A stretch of DNA of 64,000 nucleotides, from NCBI GenBank assembly GCA_040544425.1, contig JBEONO010000003.1, positions 186,001 through 250,000 on the forward strand, read 5' to 3'. Shown here in pieces: positions 25,405 to 35,091 of this stretch (position 1 is the first letter of the stretch; each line of letters starts with the position of its first letter). The notes under the pieces were generated by a model, which saw nothing but the letters and a program-made list of their open reading frames with translations, was not told where the DNA came from and did no database searches. This DNA comes from Solimicrobium sp040544425 (GTDB lineage: Bacteria > Pseudomonadota > Gammaproteobacteria > Burkholderiales > Burkholderiaceae_D). Both the position numbers and the translations under genes were made by a program.

Positions 25405-25890
25405 CTAACGGCGACAATACTGTTGACTGGCCTCCAAATTCGCGCCTTCATTTCCTTGTTTTGAAATTAATTTTACAAAGCCGTCCGGCTTGTCCGGCGT
25501 CGGTCTGTGGCCGCAGTTCTGGTGCACCCAGTGAATGCCCTGACGATTATCGTTGTGAAAGTACTTGCCGCAGATGGCAAGCCTGGTGCCGGTCCGTATT
25601 TCTGTCAGCGATGCAGGCACACTGTGACTGTTTTGATCAAAGTCGCTGGCGTAAATATTGTCAATCGCGACCTGATAGGTTTGCTGGTCCTGGTCCGACT
25701 GAACCTCGAGCACCGTATGCGATAACTTGATGCCTGCGTAATATTTTTTGGATGCCTGATACTTTGGGTTGCTCACTGCCGTGCCCACGAGGTAGTCACC
25801 TTTTCCGGCGCTGCACTCGCTCTGGCTATTGGCCAGGGCCTGGCTTGCAAGGACAATGGAAAATAGGAATGCCGTCAGTTTGAAGACCAT
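25405..25890 (-). CDS. Exported protein of unknown function
   Basis: A 161-residue protein with a clear signal peptide (cleavage near SQALANS, about residue 20). The mature part has four cysteines (CSAGKG, AICGKY, QNCGHR, QYCRR), which may form two disulphides, and the stretch QGIHWVHQNCGH. I do not recognise a named family. GTG codons upstream are in frame, but ATG 25890 has GGTGG at a proper distance. It lies between oxyR and recG on the same strand. Confidence 0.7.
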   Translation of the reverse strand: MVFKLTAFLFSIVLASQALANSQSECSAGKGDYLVGTAVSNPKYQASKKYYAGIKLSHTVLEVQSDQDQQTYQVAIDNIYASDFDQNSHSVPASLTEIRTGTRLAICGKYFHNDNRQGIHWVHQNCGHRPTPDKPDGFVKLISKQGNEGANLEASQQYCRR

Positions 25891-25960
25891 GTTCACCACC
25901 AGTTAATGCTCGTTGGATGCCTGTTTTTGGCGAGTCGGCTAATGATACCTGCATTGCTGA

Positions 25961-28051
25961 TCAAACCCGCAGATATTCTTCCTTGCGATTCATCCAGCGC
26001 AGCAAATGCGCTTCGACGATCTGCTCTGAACCGGGGTGCAGATTGTTCAATAAGGCTTGAGCCAGTTCGCGCGCCTGATCAACCAGCCATTGGTCGGTTT
26101 CCAGATCGGCAAAGCGCAGCATCGCCAGGCCCGCCTGGCGGGCACCGAGAAATTCACCGGGGCCGCGGATCTCGAGATCTTTGCGGGCGATTTCAAATCC
26201 ATCGGTGGTCGCGCGCATGGTCGCCAGACGCTGTTTGGCAATCCCGCCCAGCGGTGTCTGATACAGCAGCAGGCAGGCGCTGGCTGCGGTCCCGCGCCCA
26301 ACCCGACCGCGCAATTGATGTAATTGCGACAGACCAAATCGCTCAGCATGTTCGATCACCATCAGGGACGCATTCGGGACATCAACCCCGACTTCGATCA
26401 CGGTGGTGGCGACCAGCAGCTGCGTATTGCCCGCTTTGAAGTCTGCCATGATGTCCTGCTTTTCGGTCGACTTCATCCGGCCATGCACCAGACTGACGCT
26501 TAACTCAGGCAGCGCTTCGGTCAACATCACATAGGTCTCGGTCGCAGTCTGCAGTTGCAGTGCTTCGGATTCTTCAATGAGTGGACACACCCAATAAATC
26601 TGCCGACCTTCCGCCGCCGCCGCACCAACCCGTTCGATGACTTCCTGACGACGTTCCTGATCGATCACGCGCGTCATGATCGGGCTGCGTCCCGGGGGCA
26701 ATTCGTCAATGATGGAAATTTCCAGATCCGCGTAATACGTCATGGCAAGTGTGCGCGGGATCGGGGTGGCCGACATCATCAGCTGATGCGGAATCAGGTT
26801 CTCCAGATTCATGCCTTTGTTACGCAGGGTGAGACGCTGATCGACACCAAAGCGATGTTGCTCATCGACGATCACCAGTCCCAGCCGCGCGAATTTGACT
26901 TCGTCCTGCAGCAAGGCATGGGTGCCAATGATTAATTGCGCCTGACCGGTTTCAATCTGTTCGCGCGCGGCCTGCTTGTCTTTTTTCTTCAGGCTGCCGG
27001 TCAGCCAGGCTACGTTAATGCCCAATGGTTCTAGCCAGGCGGCGATTTTGCGGAAATGCTGGTCGGCCAGAATTTCAGTCGGTGCCATCAGCGCCGCCTG
27101 ATAACCGCTGTCGATGGCCTGCGCGGCGGCCAGCGCTGCAACGATGGTTTTACCGCAGCCGACATCACCCTGCAGCAGACGCTGCATCGGGTGCGGCATG
27201 CACATGTCTTGCCGGATTTCCTGCAGCACGCGCTGCTGTGCCCCGGTCAAGGCAAACGGCAAACTCATCAGAAATGCATTCGAGACTGCACCGACGCTGG
27301 ATAAATTCGGAGCGGATTTACGACGTCGTGAGAACTGCGCGCGCTGCAGGGACAATTGCTGGGCCAATAATTCGTCGAACTTCATTCTGCGCCAGGCCGG
27401 GTGCGAACGATCTTCGAGACTGGACTCGTCGATGTCGGCGGGCGGATTGTGCAGCAGTTGCACCGCGTCGGCGAAGCCGATCAGGTCGTGTTGCTGGCGC
27501 AGTTCGGGTGTCAGGGTGTCTTGCCAATTAATTTTTTGCATCGCACTGCGAATTTCCCGGCGCAGAGTAATTTGCGACACGCCGATGCCTGAGTGGTACA
27601 CCGGCGTTAATTGCGTGGGCAGCGGGGTGTTGTCGTTGACGATTTTGTATTCCGGATGGACCAGCTCGGGACCAAAGAAGCCATGCCGGATTTCGCCGCG
27701 TGCCCGCACCCGGGTGCCGATTGCCAGTTGCGTGACCTGGCTGCCGTAGAAATTCAAAAACCGCATCACCAGCGGCGCGGAATCATCGGCAATCGTCACC
27801 ACCAACTGGCGGCGCGGCCGATACTGCACATCGCAGGCCGTGACCACGCCTTCAACCTGCAGTGCCTGTCCGCCAGAAAACGCCGCCTGCCTGATTGGGG
27901 CGATTTCGGTTTCGTCGACATAGCGCATCGGCAAATGCAAAACAAAATCCATCTCGCTGCGCAAGCCAAGTTTGGCCAGACTGGCAGCCAGTTTCGTGAT
28001 GCGCGGGATCGGTTTTTGTTCAGTCACGGTGGCTTTGGCGGTTGCGGGCAT
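25961..28051 (-). CDS. recG: ATP-dependent DNA helicase RecG
   Basis: A 696-residue SF2 helicase that reverses stalled forks and processes Holliday junctions. The wedge/OB domain fills the N-terminal third; helicase motifs follow: GDVGCGKTIVAALAAAQ (Walker A, about residues 305-320), VDEQHRFGV (DEAD-like box), SATPIPRTLAM and the C-terminal LRGRVGRG. Length is normal. The chosen ATG (28051) begins the family-like sequence; a longer frame to 28153 would run into the divergent queA promoter. Convergence or overlap with neighbours is absent. Confidence 0.96.
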   Translation of the reverse strand: MPATAKATVTEQKPIPRITKLAASLAKLGLRSEMDFVLHLPMRYVDETEIAPIRQAAFSGGQALQVEGVVTACDVQYRPRRQLVVTIADDSAPLVMRFLNFYGSQVTQLAIGTRVRARGEIRHGFFGPELVHPEYKIVNDNTPLPTQLTPVYHSGIGVSQITLRREIRSAMQKINWQDTLTPELRQQHDLIGFADAVQLLHNPPADIDESSLEDRSHPAWRRMKFDELLAQQLSLQRAQFSRRRKSAPNLSSVGAVSNAFLMSLPFALTGAQQRVLQEIRQDMCMPHPMQRLLQGDVGCGKTIVAALAAAQAIDSGYQAALMAPTEILADQHFRKIAAWLEPLGINVAWLTGSLKKKDKQAAREQIETGQAQLIIGTHALLQDEVKFARLGLVIVDEQHRFGVDQRLTLRNKGMNLENLIPHQLMMSATPIPRTLAMTYYADLEISIIDELPPGRSPIMTRVIDQERRQEVIERVGAAAAEGRQIYWVCPLIEESEALQLQTATETYVMLTEALPELSVSLVHGRMKSTEKQDIMADFKAGNTQLLVATTVIEVGVDVPNASLMVIEHAERFGLSQLHQLRGRVGRGTAASACLLLYQTPLGGIAKQRLATMRATTDGFEIARKDLEIRGPGEFLGARQAGLAMLRFADLETDQWLVDQARELAQALLNNLHPGSEQIVEAHLLRWMNRKEEYLRV

Positions 28052-28176
28052 ATCGGAGTGAGATGGGTTAGCGTAAAATGACGCACTCGTCACGCTAGCA
28101 CAATACTGTGTTTTTATACAGCGAAGTGTGCAACTAACCAACGATTTCAACAAAATCGTGCCCGTACATAAAGACC

Positions 28177-29229
28177 ATGCACCAAACCTATACCCTGTCA
28201 GATTTCAATTTTGACCTGCCCGAAGCGCTCATCGCCCAAACTCCCTTAAGCAAACGCAGCGCTTCGCGCCTGTTGCAGGTCGAGGGCATGACTGTCCATG
28301 ACAAACATTTTGAAGATTTAATTGACCAGCTCAAACCCAACGATCTGCTGGTCTTCAACGATACCCGGGTGTTAAAAGCGCGCTTCTTTGGCGTGAAGAA
28401 TACCGGTGGCAAAGTCGAAGTGCTGGTTGAACGGATATTGCATAACGCCCCGGACCAACACAGCGTGCTGGCGCAAATTCGCGCTTCAAAATCTCCTGCC
28501 CAGGGCAGCACGATTCGTCTGGCCGATGCCTTTGAGGTGGAAGTCGGTGAGCGCGAAGGCGAATTCTATGTGCTGGATTTTCCCGGCGATGTATTTGATC
28601 TGCTCGAACAATATGGCAGTCTGCCGCTCCCGCCGTATATTGAACACGCGGCGGATGCCTATGACGAAACCCGGTATCAGACCGTGTATTCAAAAGTTCC
28701 CGGTGCGGTTGCAGCGCCAACCGCGGGACTGCATTTTGATGAGGCCTTGCTGGAGCGCTGCCGGGCCAAAGGCATCCAGTTCGCGTTCGTGACCTTGCAT
28801 GTCGGCGCCGGTACGTTTCAGCCGGTACGCCACGAAGATTTGTCGAAACACGATATGCACAGCGAATGGTATAGCGTGCCGCAGGCAACCGTGACGGCGG
28901 TGCAGCAGGCGCAGCAGGCCGGACGCGATGTGGTGGCAGTTGGCACGACCAGCATGCGCGCACTGGAATCGGCATCGCAGTCAGGAGTTTTGCAGGCCGG
29001 CAGCGCGGATACCAGATTGTTTATCACGCCGGGTTATCAATTCAAAACGGTCACGCGGCTGGTGACCAATTTTCATCTGCCCAAATCGACGCTGCTGATG
29101 TTGGTATCGGCCTTTGCCGGGGTTGCGGAAATTCGTCATGCGTATCAGCATGCGATCGAACATCAATATCGCTTTTTCAGTTATGGCGACGCCATGCTGC
29201 TCTCGAATCAAGCCAGGAAAGAGGCGTAA
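28177..29229 (+). CDS. queA: S-adenosylmethionine:tRNA ribosyltransferase-isomerase
   Basis: The 350-residue enzyme transfers and isomerises the ribosyl part of SAM onto preQ1 at tRNA position 34, making epoxyqueuosine. The whole protein matches the family: FNFDLPEALIAQTP at the N-terminus, FNDTRVLKAR near 60, PPYIEH near 150, AAPTAGLHF near 180, GAGTFQPVR near 210 and TNFHLPKSTLLMLVSAF near 295. Its stop is directly followed by the tgt ATG, so both queuosine genes form one transcript. Confidence 0.97.
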   Translation: MHQTYTLSDFNFDLPEALIAQTPLSKRSASRLLQVEGMTVHDKHFEDLIDQLKPNDLLVFNDTRVLKARFFGVKNTGGKVEVLVERILHNAPDQHSVLAQIRASKSPAQGSTIRLADAFEVEVGEREGEFYVLDFPGDVFDLLEQYGSLPLPPYIEHAADAYDETRYQTVYSKVPGAVAAPTAGLHFDEALLERCRAKGIQFAFVTLHVGAGTFQPVRHEDLSKHDMHSEWYSVPQATVTAVQQAQQAGRDVVAVGTTSMRALESASQSGVLQAGSADTRLFITPGYQFKTVTRLVTNFHLPKSTLLMLVSAFAGVAEIRHAYQHAIEHQYRFFSYGDAMLLSNQARKEA

Positions 29230-30363
<1,134 letters not shown>

Positions 30364-30472
30364 TGACTGATGCTAGAATAGCCAACTTTATTTATTTGTT
30401 CAGAGTCCAGCTTTAAAAATATCGATTGAGCATCAAATACCCAAGCACTGCTCAATAACACAAGAGGAAATT

Positions 30473-30802
30473 ATGTTTATATCCAACGCTTATGCCCAGG
30501 CCGCAGGTGGTACCGGTTTCGACGGTAACCTGATGAGTTTCTTACCTATCATCATGATGTTCGTGGTGCTGTACTTCCTGATGATCCGTCCGCAAATGAA
30601 GCGTCAAAAAGAACAAAAGGCCATGATGGATGGCTTGAAGAAAAATGATGAAGTCATTACCGTCGGCGGTATTTTAGGCAAGATCACCAAGGTGACCGAT
30701 GCTTATGTCACGATCGAGATTGCGGCCAATACCGAAGTCGTGGTGCAGAAAAGCGCAGTGACCATGCTGCTGCCGAAAGATTCCATTAAAGCGATTAGCT
30801 AA
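30473..30802 (+). CDS. yajC: Sec translocase accessory subunit YajC
   Basis: The 109-residue protein has one membrane helix (about residues 20-41, FLPIIMMFVVLYFLMIRPQ) followed by KRQKEQK and a cytosolic domain with EVITVGGILGKI, as in YajC. It associates with SecDF in the inner membrane. AGAGGAAATT precedes the ATG. A hairpin follows at 30822, so secD may have partly separate expression. Confidence 0.96.
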   Translation: MFISNAYAQAAGGTGFDGNLMSFLPIIMMFVVLYFLMIRPQMKRQKEQKAMMDGLKKNDEVITVGGILGKITKVTDAYVTIEIAANTEVVVQKSAVTMLLPKDSIKAIS

Positions 30803-30821
30803 AAGAGCAGACTGAAAAGCA

Positions 30822-30852
30822 AAGCGGGGGATGCCCCGCTTCTTCATTTTTA
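30822..30852 (+). terminator. Probable terminator or attenuator between yajC and secD
   Basis: An 8-base GC-rich stem (30822-30829 with 30834-30841), a four-base loop, then an interrupted T-rich tail ending TTTTT. It probably gives partial termination before secD. Confidence 0.6.
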
Positions 30853-30905
30853 GAGCCCTGCTTTTTGTTTTATTTTTATTAACGTACTCTTAAATTTTCC
30901 TTCCT

Positions 30906-32765
30906 ATGAATCGTTATCCCGTCTGGAAATACGTCATTATCCTGATCGCTCTGGCCTTCGGTGCTCTCTATACCCTGCCGAATTTCTACAGCCCGGCACC
31001 AGCCTTGCAGGTCAACAGCTCCAAGGCGACGATCAAAGTCGATTCGTCCATGCAGTCTCGTGTCGAAGATGCCCTGAAAGCGGCCAGCGTCGCCACCACC
31101 GGCATATTTTACGAAGTGAATGCTTCCCAGGGTACGGTGAAGGTACGCTTTGTTGATCCGGACGCGCAATTCAAGGCCAAGGAAGTACTGGAAAAAACGC
31201 TGAACCCGGATCAGACCGATCCCTCGTACAGCGTGACCTTCAATTCTCTGTCAAGCACACCGCTCTGGTTGCAAAACATCCATGCGCTGCCGATGTTCCT
31301 CGGTCTGGATTTGCGCGGTGGTGTGCATTTCCTGATGCAGGTCGATACCGCAGGCGTGTTGAATCAACGTTTGCAGGGCATGCAGGCCAGTATTCGCAGC
31401 GGATTGCGTGACAAGGACATCCGTCATTCCGGTATTGAACGCACTGCCAATCAGATCACGATCAAATTCACCGATGCCGCCGCAATGGCCAAGGCGAAAG
31501 AGGCAATTCTGGCGCAGCAACATGAAGCCGATGTGGCCGAGTCCGGCAGCGGCAGCGATTTACAGTTGACCGTGACCATAAAACCGGCGGCATTGCAGCT
31601 GGCGAAATCTGACGGTGTGAAGCAAAACATTGCGACCCTGTCCAAGCGTATCAATCAACTCGGTGTGTCAGAACCGATCATTCAGCAGCAGGGTGCGGAT
31701 CGCATCGTGGTCGAGTTGCCTGGTGTGGTCGACGTGGCGCGTGCCAAGGACATCATTGGTCGTACGGCGACGCTGGAAGTGCGCATGAAAGATGAATCGA
31801 TTCTGGATGGAACCGATGCCACCGCAACCGTGCCTTATGGTTCGGAGTTATTTAAAGTCGGTCGCAGCGCACCGGTGATTCTGTATAAAGATCCGGTGTT
31901 GACCGGCGAATCGATTTCCAGCGCTTCAGCCAGTTTTGACCAACATCAGCAACCGGCGGTCAGTATTGATCTGAATGGCGACGGCGGCCGCAAAATGCGC
32001 GATGCAACCCGCGGCAAGATCGGAAAGAAAATGGCCATCGTCCTGTTTGAAAAAGGCAAGGGCGAAGTGCTGACCGTGGCGACGATTCAGGCGGAATTGA
32101 GTTCCTCATTCCAGATCACCGGCATGGGCACGACTGAAGCGGCCAGCGATCTGGCCCTGCTGTTACGCGCCGGTGCCCTGGCTGCGCCGATGTCAATTAT
32201 TGAAGAGCGTGTTATCGGACCACAGCTCGGCGCAGAAAACGTCAAGCAGGGTTTGAACTCCACCATGTACGGTTTCATCGCGATTTCGATTTTCATGATT
32301 GTCTACTACGTGTTGTTCGGCGCATTCAGCGTCATGGCACTGTCGTTCAATCTGTTGCTGCTGGTTGCGGCCCTGTCGTTGTTGCAGGCGGCATTGACCT
32401 TGCCTGGTATGGCGGCGATTGCGCTGGCACTCGGTATGGCGATTGACTCGAACGTGTTGATCAATGAACGGATCCGCGAAGAACTGCGCAATGGCAATTC
32501 GCCGCAGGCGGCGATCTCGGCCGGTTTTGACCGTGCCTGGGCGACGATTCTGGATTCGAACGTGACCACCCTGATTGTTGGTCTGGCCTTGCTGGTATTT
32601 GGTTCGGGATCGATTCGTGGTTTCGCGGTGGTGCACTGTCTCGGTATTTTGACTTCGATGTTCTCGTCGGTGTTTGTGTCACGCGGCGTGGTGAACCTCT
32701 GGTACGGACGCAAGCGCAAATTGACCACGGTAGCGATCGGTCAAATCTGGAAACCAACTAATTAA
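30906..32765 (+). CDS. secD: Protein translocase subunit SecD
   Basis: A 619-residue RND-type membrane protein with six expected helices and a large periplasmic P1 domain between helix 1 and helix 2. GLDLRGGVHFLMQVD (about residues 133-147) is the family mark; ALGMAIDSNVLINERIREE near 515 lies in helix 4 and carries the Asp important for proton flow. With SecF it uses the proton gradient to pull preproteins through SecYEG. secF follows after 18 bases. Confidence 0.97.
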   Translation: MNRYPVWKYVIILIALAFGALYTLPNFYSPAPALQVNSSKATIKVDSSMQSRVEDALKAASVATTGIFYEVNASQGTVKVRFVDPDAQFKAKEVLEKTLNPDQTDPSYSVTFNSLSSTPLWLQNIHALPMFLGLDLRGGVHFLMQVDTAGVLNQRLQGMQASIRSGLRDKDIRHSGIERTANQITIKFTDAAAMAKAKEAILAQQHEADVAESGSGSDLQLTVTIKPAALQLAKSDGVKQNIATLSKRINQLGVSEPIIQQQGADRIVVELPGVVDVARAKDIIGRTATLEVRMKDESILDGTDATATVPYGSELFKVGRSAPVILYKDPVLTGESISSASASFDQHQQPAVSIDLNGDGGRKMRDATRGKIGKKMAIVLFEKGKGEVLTVATIQAELSSSFQITGMGTTEAASDLALLLRAGALAAPMSIIEERVIGPQLGAENVKQGLNSTMYGFIAISIFMIVYYVLFGAFSVMALSFNLLLLVAALSLLQAALTLPGMAAIALALGMAIDSNVLINERIREELRNGNSPQAAISAGFDRAWATILDSNVTTLIVGLALLVFGSGSIRGFAVVHCLGILTSMFSSVFVSRGVVNLWYGRKRKLTTVAIGQIWKPTN

Positions 32766-32783
32766 GCATATTGAGGATTTATC

Positions 32784-33725
32784 ATGGAATTATTCCGCAT
32801 CAAAAAAGATATCCCGTTCATGCGCCATGCGCTGATCTTCAACGCCATTTCGGCGCTGACCTTTGTCGCCGCCGTGTTCTTCCTGATCCACAACGGTTTG
32901 AATTATTCGATCGAATTCACCGGCGGCACGCAGATGGAAGTGAGCTACACCCAGGCCGCCAATGTTGAGCAAGTCAAACAGACCCTGGAACAGCTCGGCT
33001 TTCATGACACCAGCGTGTCGATTTTCGGTCGCGCGCAGGATGTGTTGATTCGTTTGCCAGCGCCCAAGGCTGGCGTAACGGCAGCACAGCAAACTGATAC
33101 CGTATTGGCTGCCCTGCAAAAAAATGATGCAGGCGTGACCAAGAAACGGGTTGAGATCGTCGGACCGCAGGTTGGCGAAGAATTGTTTACCAACGGTTTG
33201 TCGGCGCTGGCGATGGTGGTGGTTGGCGTGATGATTTATCTGGCACTGCGCTTCGAATGGAAATATGCGGTATCGGCGATTCTGGCGAACTTGCATGACG
33301 TGGTGATCATTCTCGGTTTCTTTGCCTTCTTCCAGTGGGAATTCAGTCTGTCAGTATTGGCAGCAGTGTTGGCGGTCTTGGGTTACTCAGTGAATGAATC
33401 CGTGGTTATTTTTGACCGGATTCGCGAGAACTTCCGCAAGCAACGCAAGACCTCGGTGACTGAAGTGATCAACAATGCGATCACTACCACGATGTCACGT
33501 ACCATCATTACTCACGGATCGACCCAGATGATGGTGTTGTCGATGTACTTCTTCGGTGGTCCGACATTACACGGTTTCGCGCTGGCACTGACTATCGGTA
33601 TTCTTTTCGGTATTTATTCATCGGTGTTTGTTGCTGCGGCGATTGCGATGTGGCTGGGTGTGAAGCGGGAAGATTTGGTCAAGCCGATTAAACCGAAGGA
33701 TGAAACTGATGGTGCGGTGGTTTAA
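32784..33725 (+). CDS. secF: Protein translocase subunit SecF
   Basis: The 313-residue partner of SecD: six helices, periplasmic loop with IEFTGGTQMEVSY (about residues 46-58), GYSVNESVVIFDRIRENFR near 205 with the conserved helix-4 residues, and GILFGIYSSVF near 280. An AGGATTT ribosome site lies before the ATG. Downstream there is no plus-strand terminator before the palindromic repeat at 33805; the hairpin at 33738 reads in the other direction. Confidence 0.97.
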   Translation: MELFRIKKDIPFMRHALIFNAISALTFVAAVFFLIHNGLNYSIEFTGGTQMEVSYTQAANVEQVKQTLEQLGFHDTSVSIFGRAQDVLIRLPAPKAGVTAAQQTDTVLAALQKNDAGVTKKRVEIVGPQVGEELFTNGLSALAMVVVGVMIYLALRFEWKYAVSAILANLHDVVIILGFFAFFQWEFSLSVLAAVLAVLGYSVNESVVIFDRIRENFRKQRKTSVTEVINNAITTTMSRTIITHGSTQMMVLSMYFFGGPTLHGFALALTIGILFGIYSSVFVAAAIAMWLGVKREDLVKPIKPKDETDGAVV

Positions 33726-33737
33726 GCACTGAGGTTC

Positions 33738-33764
33738 AAAAAAAACCAGCAAGTTGATGCTGGT
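33738..33764 (-). terminator. Minus-oriented terminator-like hairpin after secF
   Basis: A 7-base stem (33745-33751 with 33758-33764) followed, in the minus direction, by eight T. No minus-strand gene ends here, since the nearest one stops at 34477 and has its own terminator of similar stem sequence (34427-34458). It may be a displaced or duplicated terminator. Confidence 0.5.
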
Positions 33765-33804
33765 CCGGTTGGGCGAGAAATGTTATGAGGCAGCAGCCAG
33801 GCTT

Positions 33805-33898
33805 GTCGTTCCCGCGGCTTTAGGCGGGAACCTAGCGTCGTTTTTTCGCGACCAGAACTATACGACACTGGGTTCCCGCCTAAAGCCGCGGGAACGAC
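33805..33898 (-). repeat. Double-hairpin palindromic repeat, copy B (left flank of GIY-YIG gene)
   Basis: Two 37-base arms (33805-33841 and 33862-33898) are inverted partners with 35 of 37 matches, and each arm carries its own GTTCCCGC/GCGGGAAC hairpin. The loop read on the minus strand (TATAGTTCTGGT) matches the plus-strand loops of copies A and C, so this copy is inverted relative to copy C. Confidence 0.92.
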
Positions 33899-33955
33899 GT
33901 GGCAGGAACTGGCATTCACTAACGATTAAAAACGCGAAACCTTATCGTTTTTTTC

Positions 33956-34249
33956 ATGAACAGATATTCTTACGTGTACCTGCTTGCAAGCCATCGAAAC
34001 GGGACTCTATATCTTGGCGTAACAAGTGATTTACCGAAACGCGTTTGGCAGCATAAGAATCAGTTTGTTGAAGGGTTTTCCAGTCGACACAATATTGATA
34101 AGCTGGTTTGGTTTGAACAGCATGAGTCCATGGAATCAGCAATTGTTCGGGAAAAGCAAATTAAAAAATGGAACCGGGCCTGGAAGATACGTTTGATTGA
34201 GGCGACCAATCCATACTGGAACGATTTGTATCTGGAACTGACCGCATAA
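33956..34249 (+). CDS. Small GIY-YIG endonuclease
   Basis: The 97-residue protein is a single GIY-YIG domain: YVYLL (residues 6-10), TLYLGVTSDLPKRVWQHK (17-34) with Tyr19, Gly21, Arg29 and His33, Glu66 in VREKQIKKW and Asn85 near the end. These are the usual catalytic and metal-binding positions; length is that of the UPF0213/YhbQ-like group. It would nick or cut DNA. No extra DNA-binding domain is seen, so specificity would come from structure or repeats. It is flanked by palindromic repeats B and C. ATG at 33956 has no strong ribosome site. Confidence 0.9.
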   Translation: MNRYSYVYLLASHRNGTLYLGVTSDLPKRVWQHKNQFVEGFSSRHNIDKLVWFEQHESMESAIVREKQIKKWNRAWKIRLIEATNPYWNDLYLELTA

Positions 34250-34286
34250 AAATGTCACGTTTCATCCTTCCGATATTGTTTATTAC

Positions 34287-34380
34287 GTCGTTCCCGCGGC
34301 TTTAGGCGGGAACCCAGCGTCGTACAGCTGTGGTCTGCAACGAACGACGCTAGGTTCCCGCCTAAAGCCGCGGGAATGAC
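34287..34380 (+). repeat. Double-hairpin palindromic repeat, copy C (right flank of GIY-YIG gene)
   Basis: Arms 34287-34323 and 34344-34380 are inverted partners with few mismatches, each holding an internal hairpin. The outer 29 bases of the left arm are identical to those of copy B apart from orientation-specific changes. It begins 38 bases after the GIY-YIG stop. Confidence 0.92.
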
Positions 34381-34426
34381 GGATTTAATCAACGACTATT
34401 GTTTTAGCCGTTACTTCGGTTCCCAC

Positions 34427-34458
34427 AATAAAAAAGCCAGCAAATTCTTGCTGGCTTT
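34427..34458 (-). terminator. Terminator of the YceI/cytochrome b561 operon
   Basis: An 8-base stem (34436-34443 with 34448-34455), a four-base loop and a T run in the minus direction, 19 bases after the stop of the last YceI gene. Confidence 0.9.
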
Positions 34459-34476
34459 CCATTTGGCGCTAAAGAA

Positions 34477-35043
34477 CTAATTAGCAATCACGCCTTCAAC
34501 CTGAATAGCCAGCTTGATGACCGGATCAAACGGTGGCGAATAAGTATTCATCCCGAAATCGGTACGTTTGAATTCCGCATGCGCATCCGCGCCGCATACT
34601 TCCACTTTTCTCATCGGATGGATAATGCATTTGAATTTATCGATCGTTAAGGTAACCGGTTTGGTCACGCCCAGCAAAGTCAGATCACCCATCACGGCAA
34701 CCGGCTTGTCGCCGTCAAATTTAAAATTGGAGGCTTTGTAAGTCGCAGTCGGGAATTTGGCGATATTGAAAAAATCTTCCGATTTCAAATGGTCGTTTAA
34801 TTTGTCAAAGCCGATATCAATCGAACTCATATCGATCACGATATTCAGGCTGCCGGTTTTCTTCGCCTTGTCGAGAGTAACGGTGCCGCTGGTCTTGGTG
34901 AACTTGCCGCGCCAGACGGAAATGCCCATATGGTCGGTTTCAAAACTTGGATAAGTATGGCTGGGATCAATGTTGTAGGTCTGAGCAAACACGGATGGGG
35001 CAATAGCGACTAATGCCAGTGCGAAAAGTTTGGATATATTCAT
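34477..35043 (-). CDS. YceI-family periplasmic protein (second of two)
   Basis: A 188-residue protein with signal peptide (cleavage after SVFAQ, about residue 20) and the YceI lipocalin-like barrel: YNIDPSHTYPSFETDHMG at the start of the mature part, then DPS/SSIDIG-type strands and a FGMNTYSP ending. YceI proteins bind polyisoprenoids or similar hydrophobic molecules in the periplasm. It follows another YceI gene after 48 bases and shares only fold-level likeness with it. The likely transcription unit is b561-YceI-YceI. Confidence 0.93.
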   Translation of the reverse strand: MNISKLFALALVAIAPSVFAQTYNIDPSHTYPSFETDHMGISVWRGKFTKTSGTVTLDKAKKTGSLNIVIDMSSIDIGFDKLNDHLKSEDFFNIAKFPTATYKASNFKFDGDKPVAVMGDLTLLGVTKPVTLTIDKFKCIIHPMRKVEVCGADAHAEFKRTDFGMNTYSPPFDPVIKLAIQVEGVIAN

Positions 35044-35091
35044 CTGATTATTCCTTTAAAAAGGGTTTATAAACTGCGAGAGTCCAACTTG

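Larger units (their letters stand above)
33805..34380. mobile_element. Candidate mobile unit: inverted palindrome, GIY-YIG gene, palindrome
   Basis: A 576-base unit in which a GIY-YIG endonuclease gene is enclosed by two copies of the same palindromic repeat in opposite orientation. Gene-less copies of the repeat stand alone at 20359 and 60522. This is the arrangement expected of a nuclease together with its cognate, scattered short repeats. No target-site duplication was evident by eye, and movement is inference. Confidence 0.5.
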
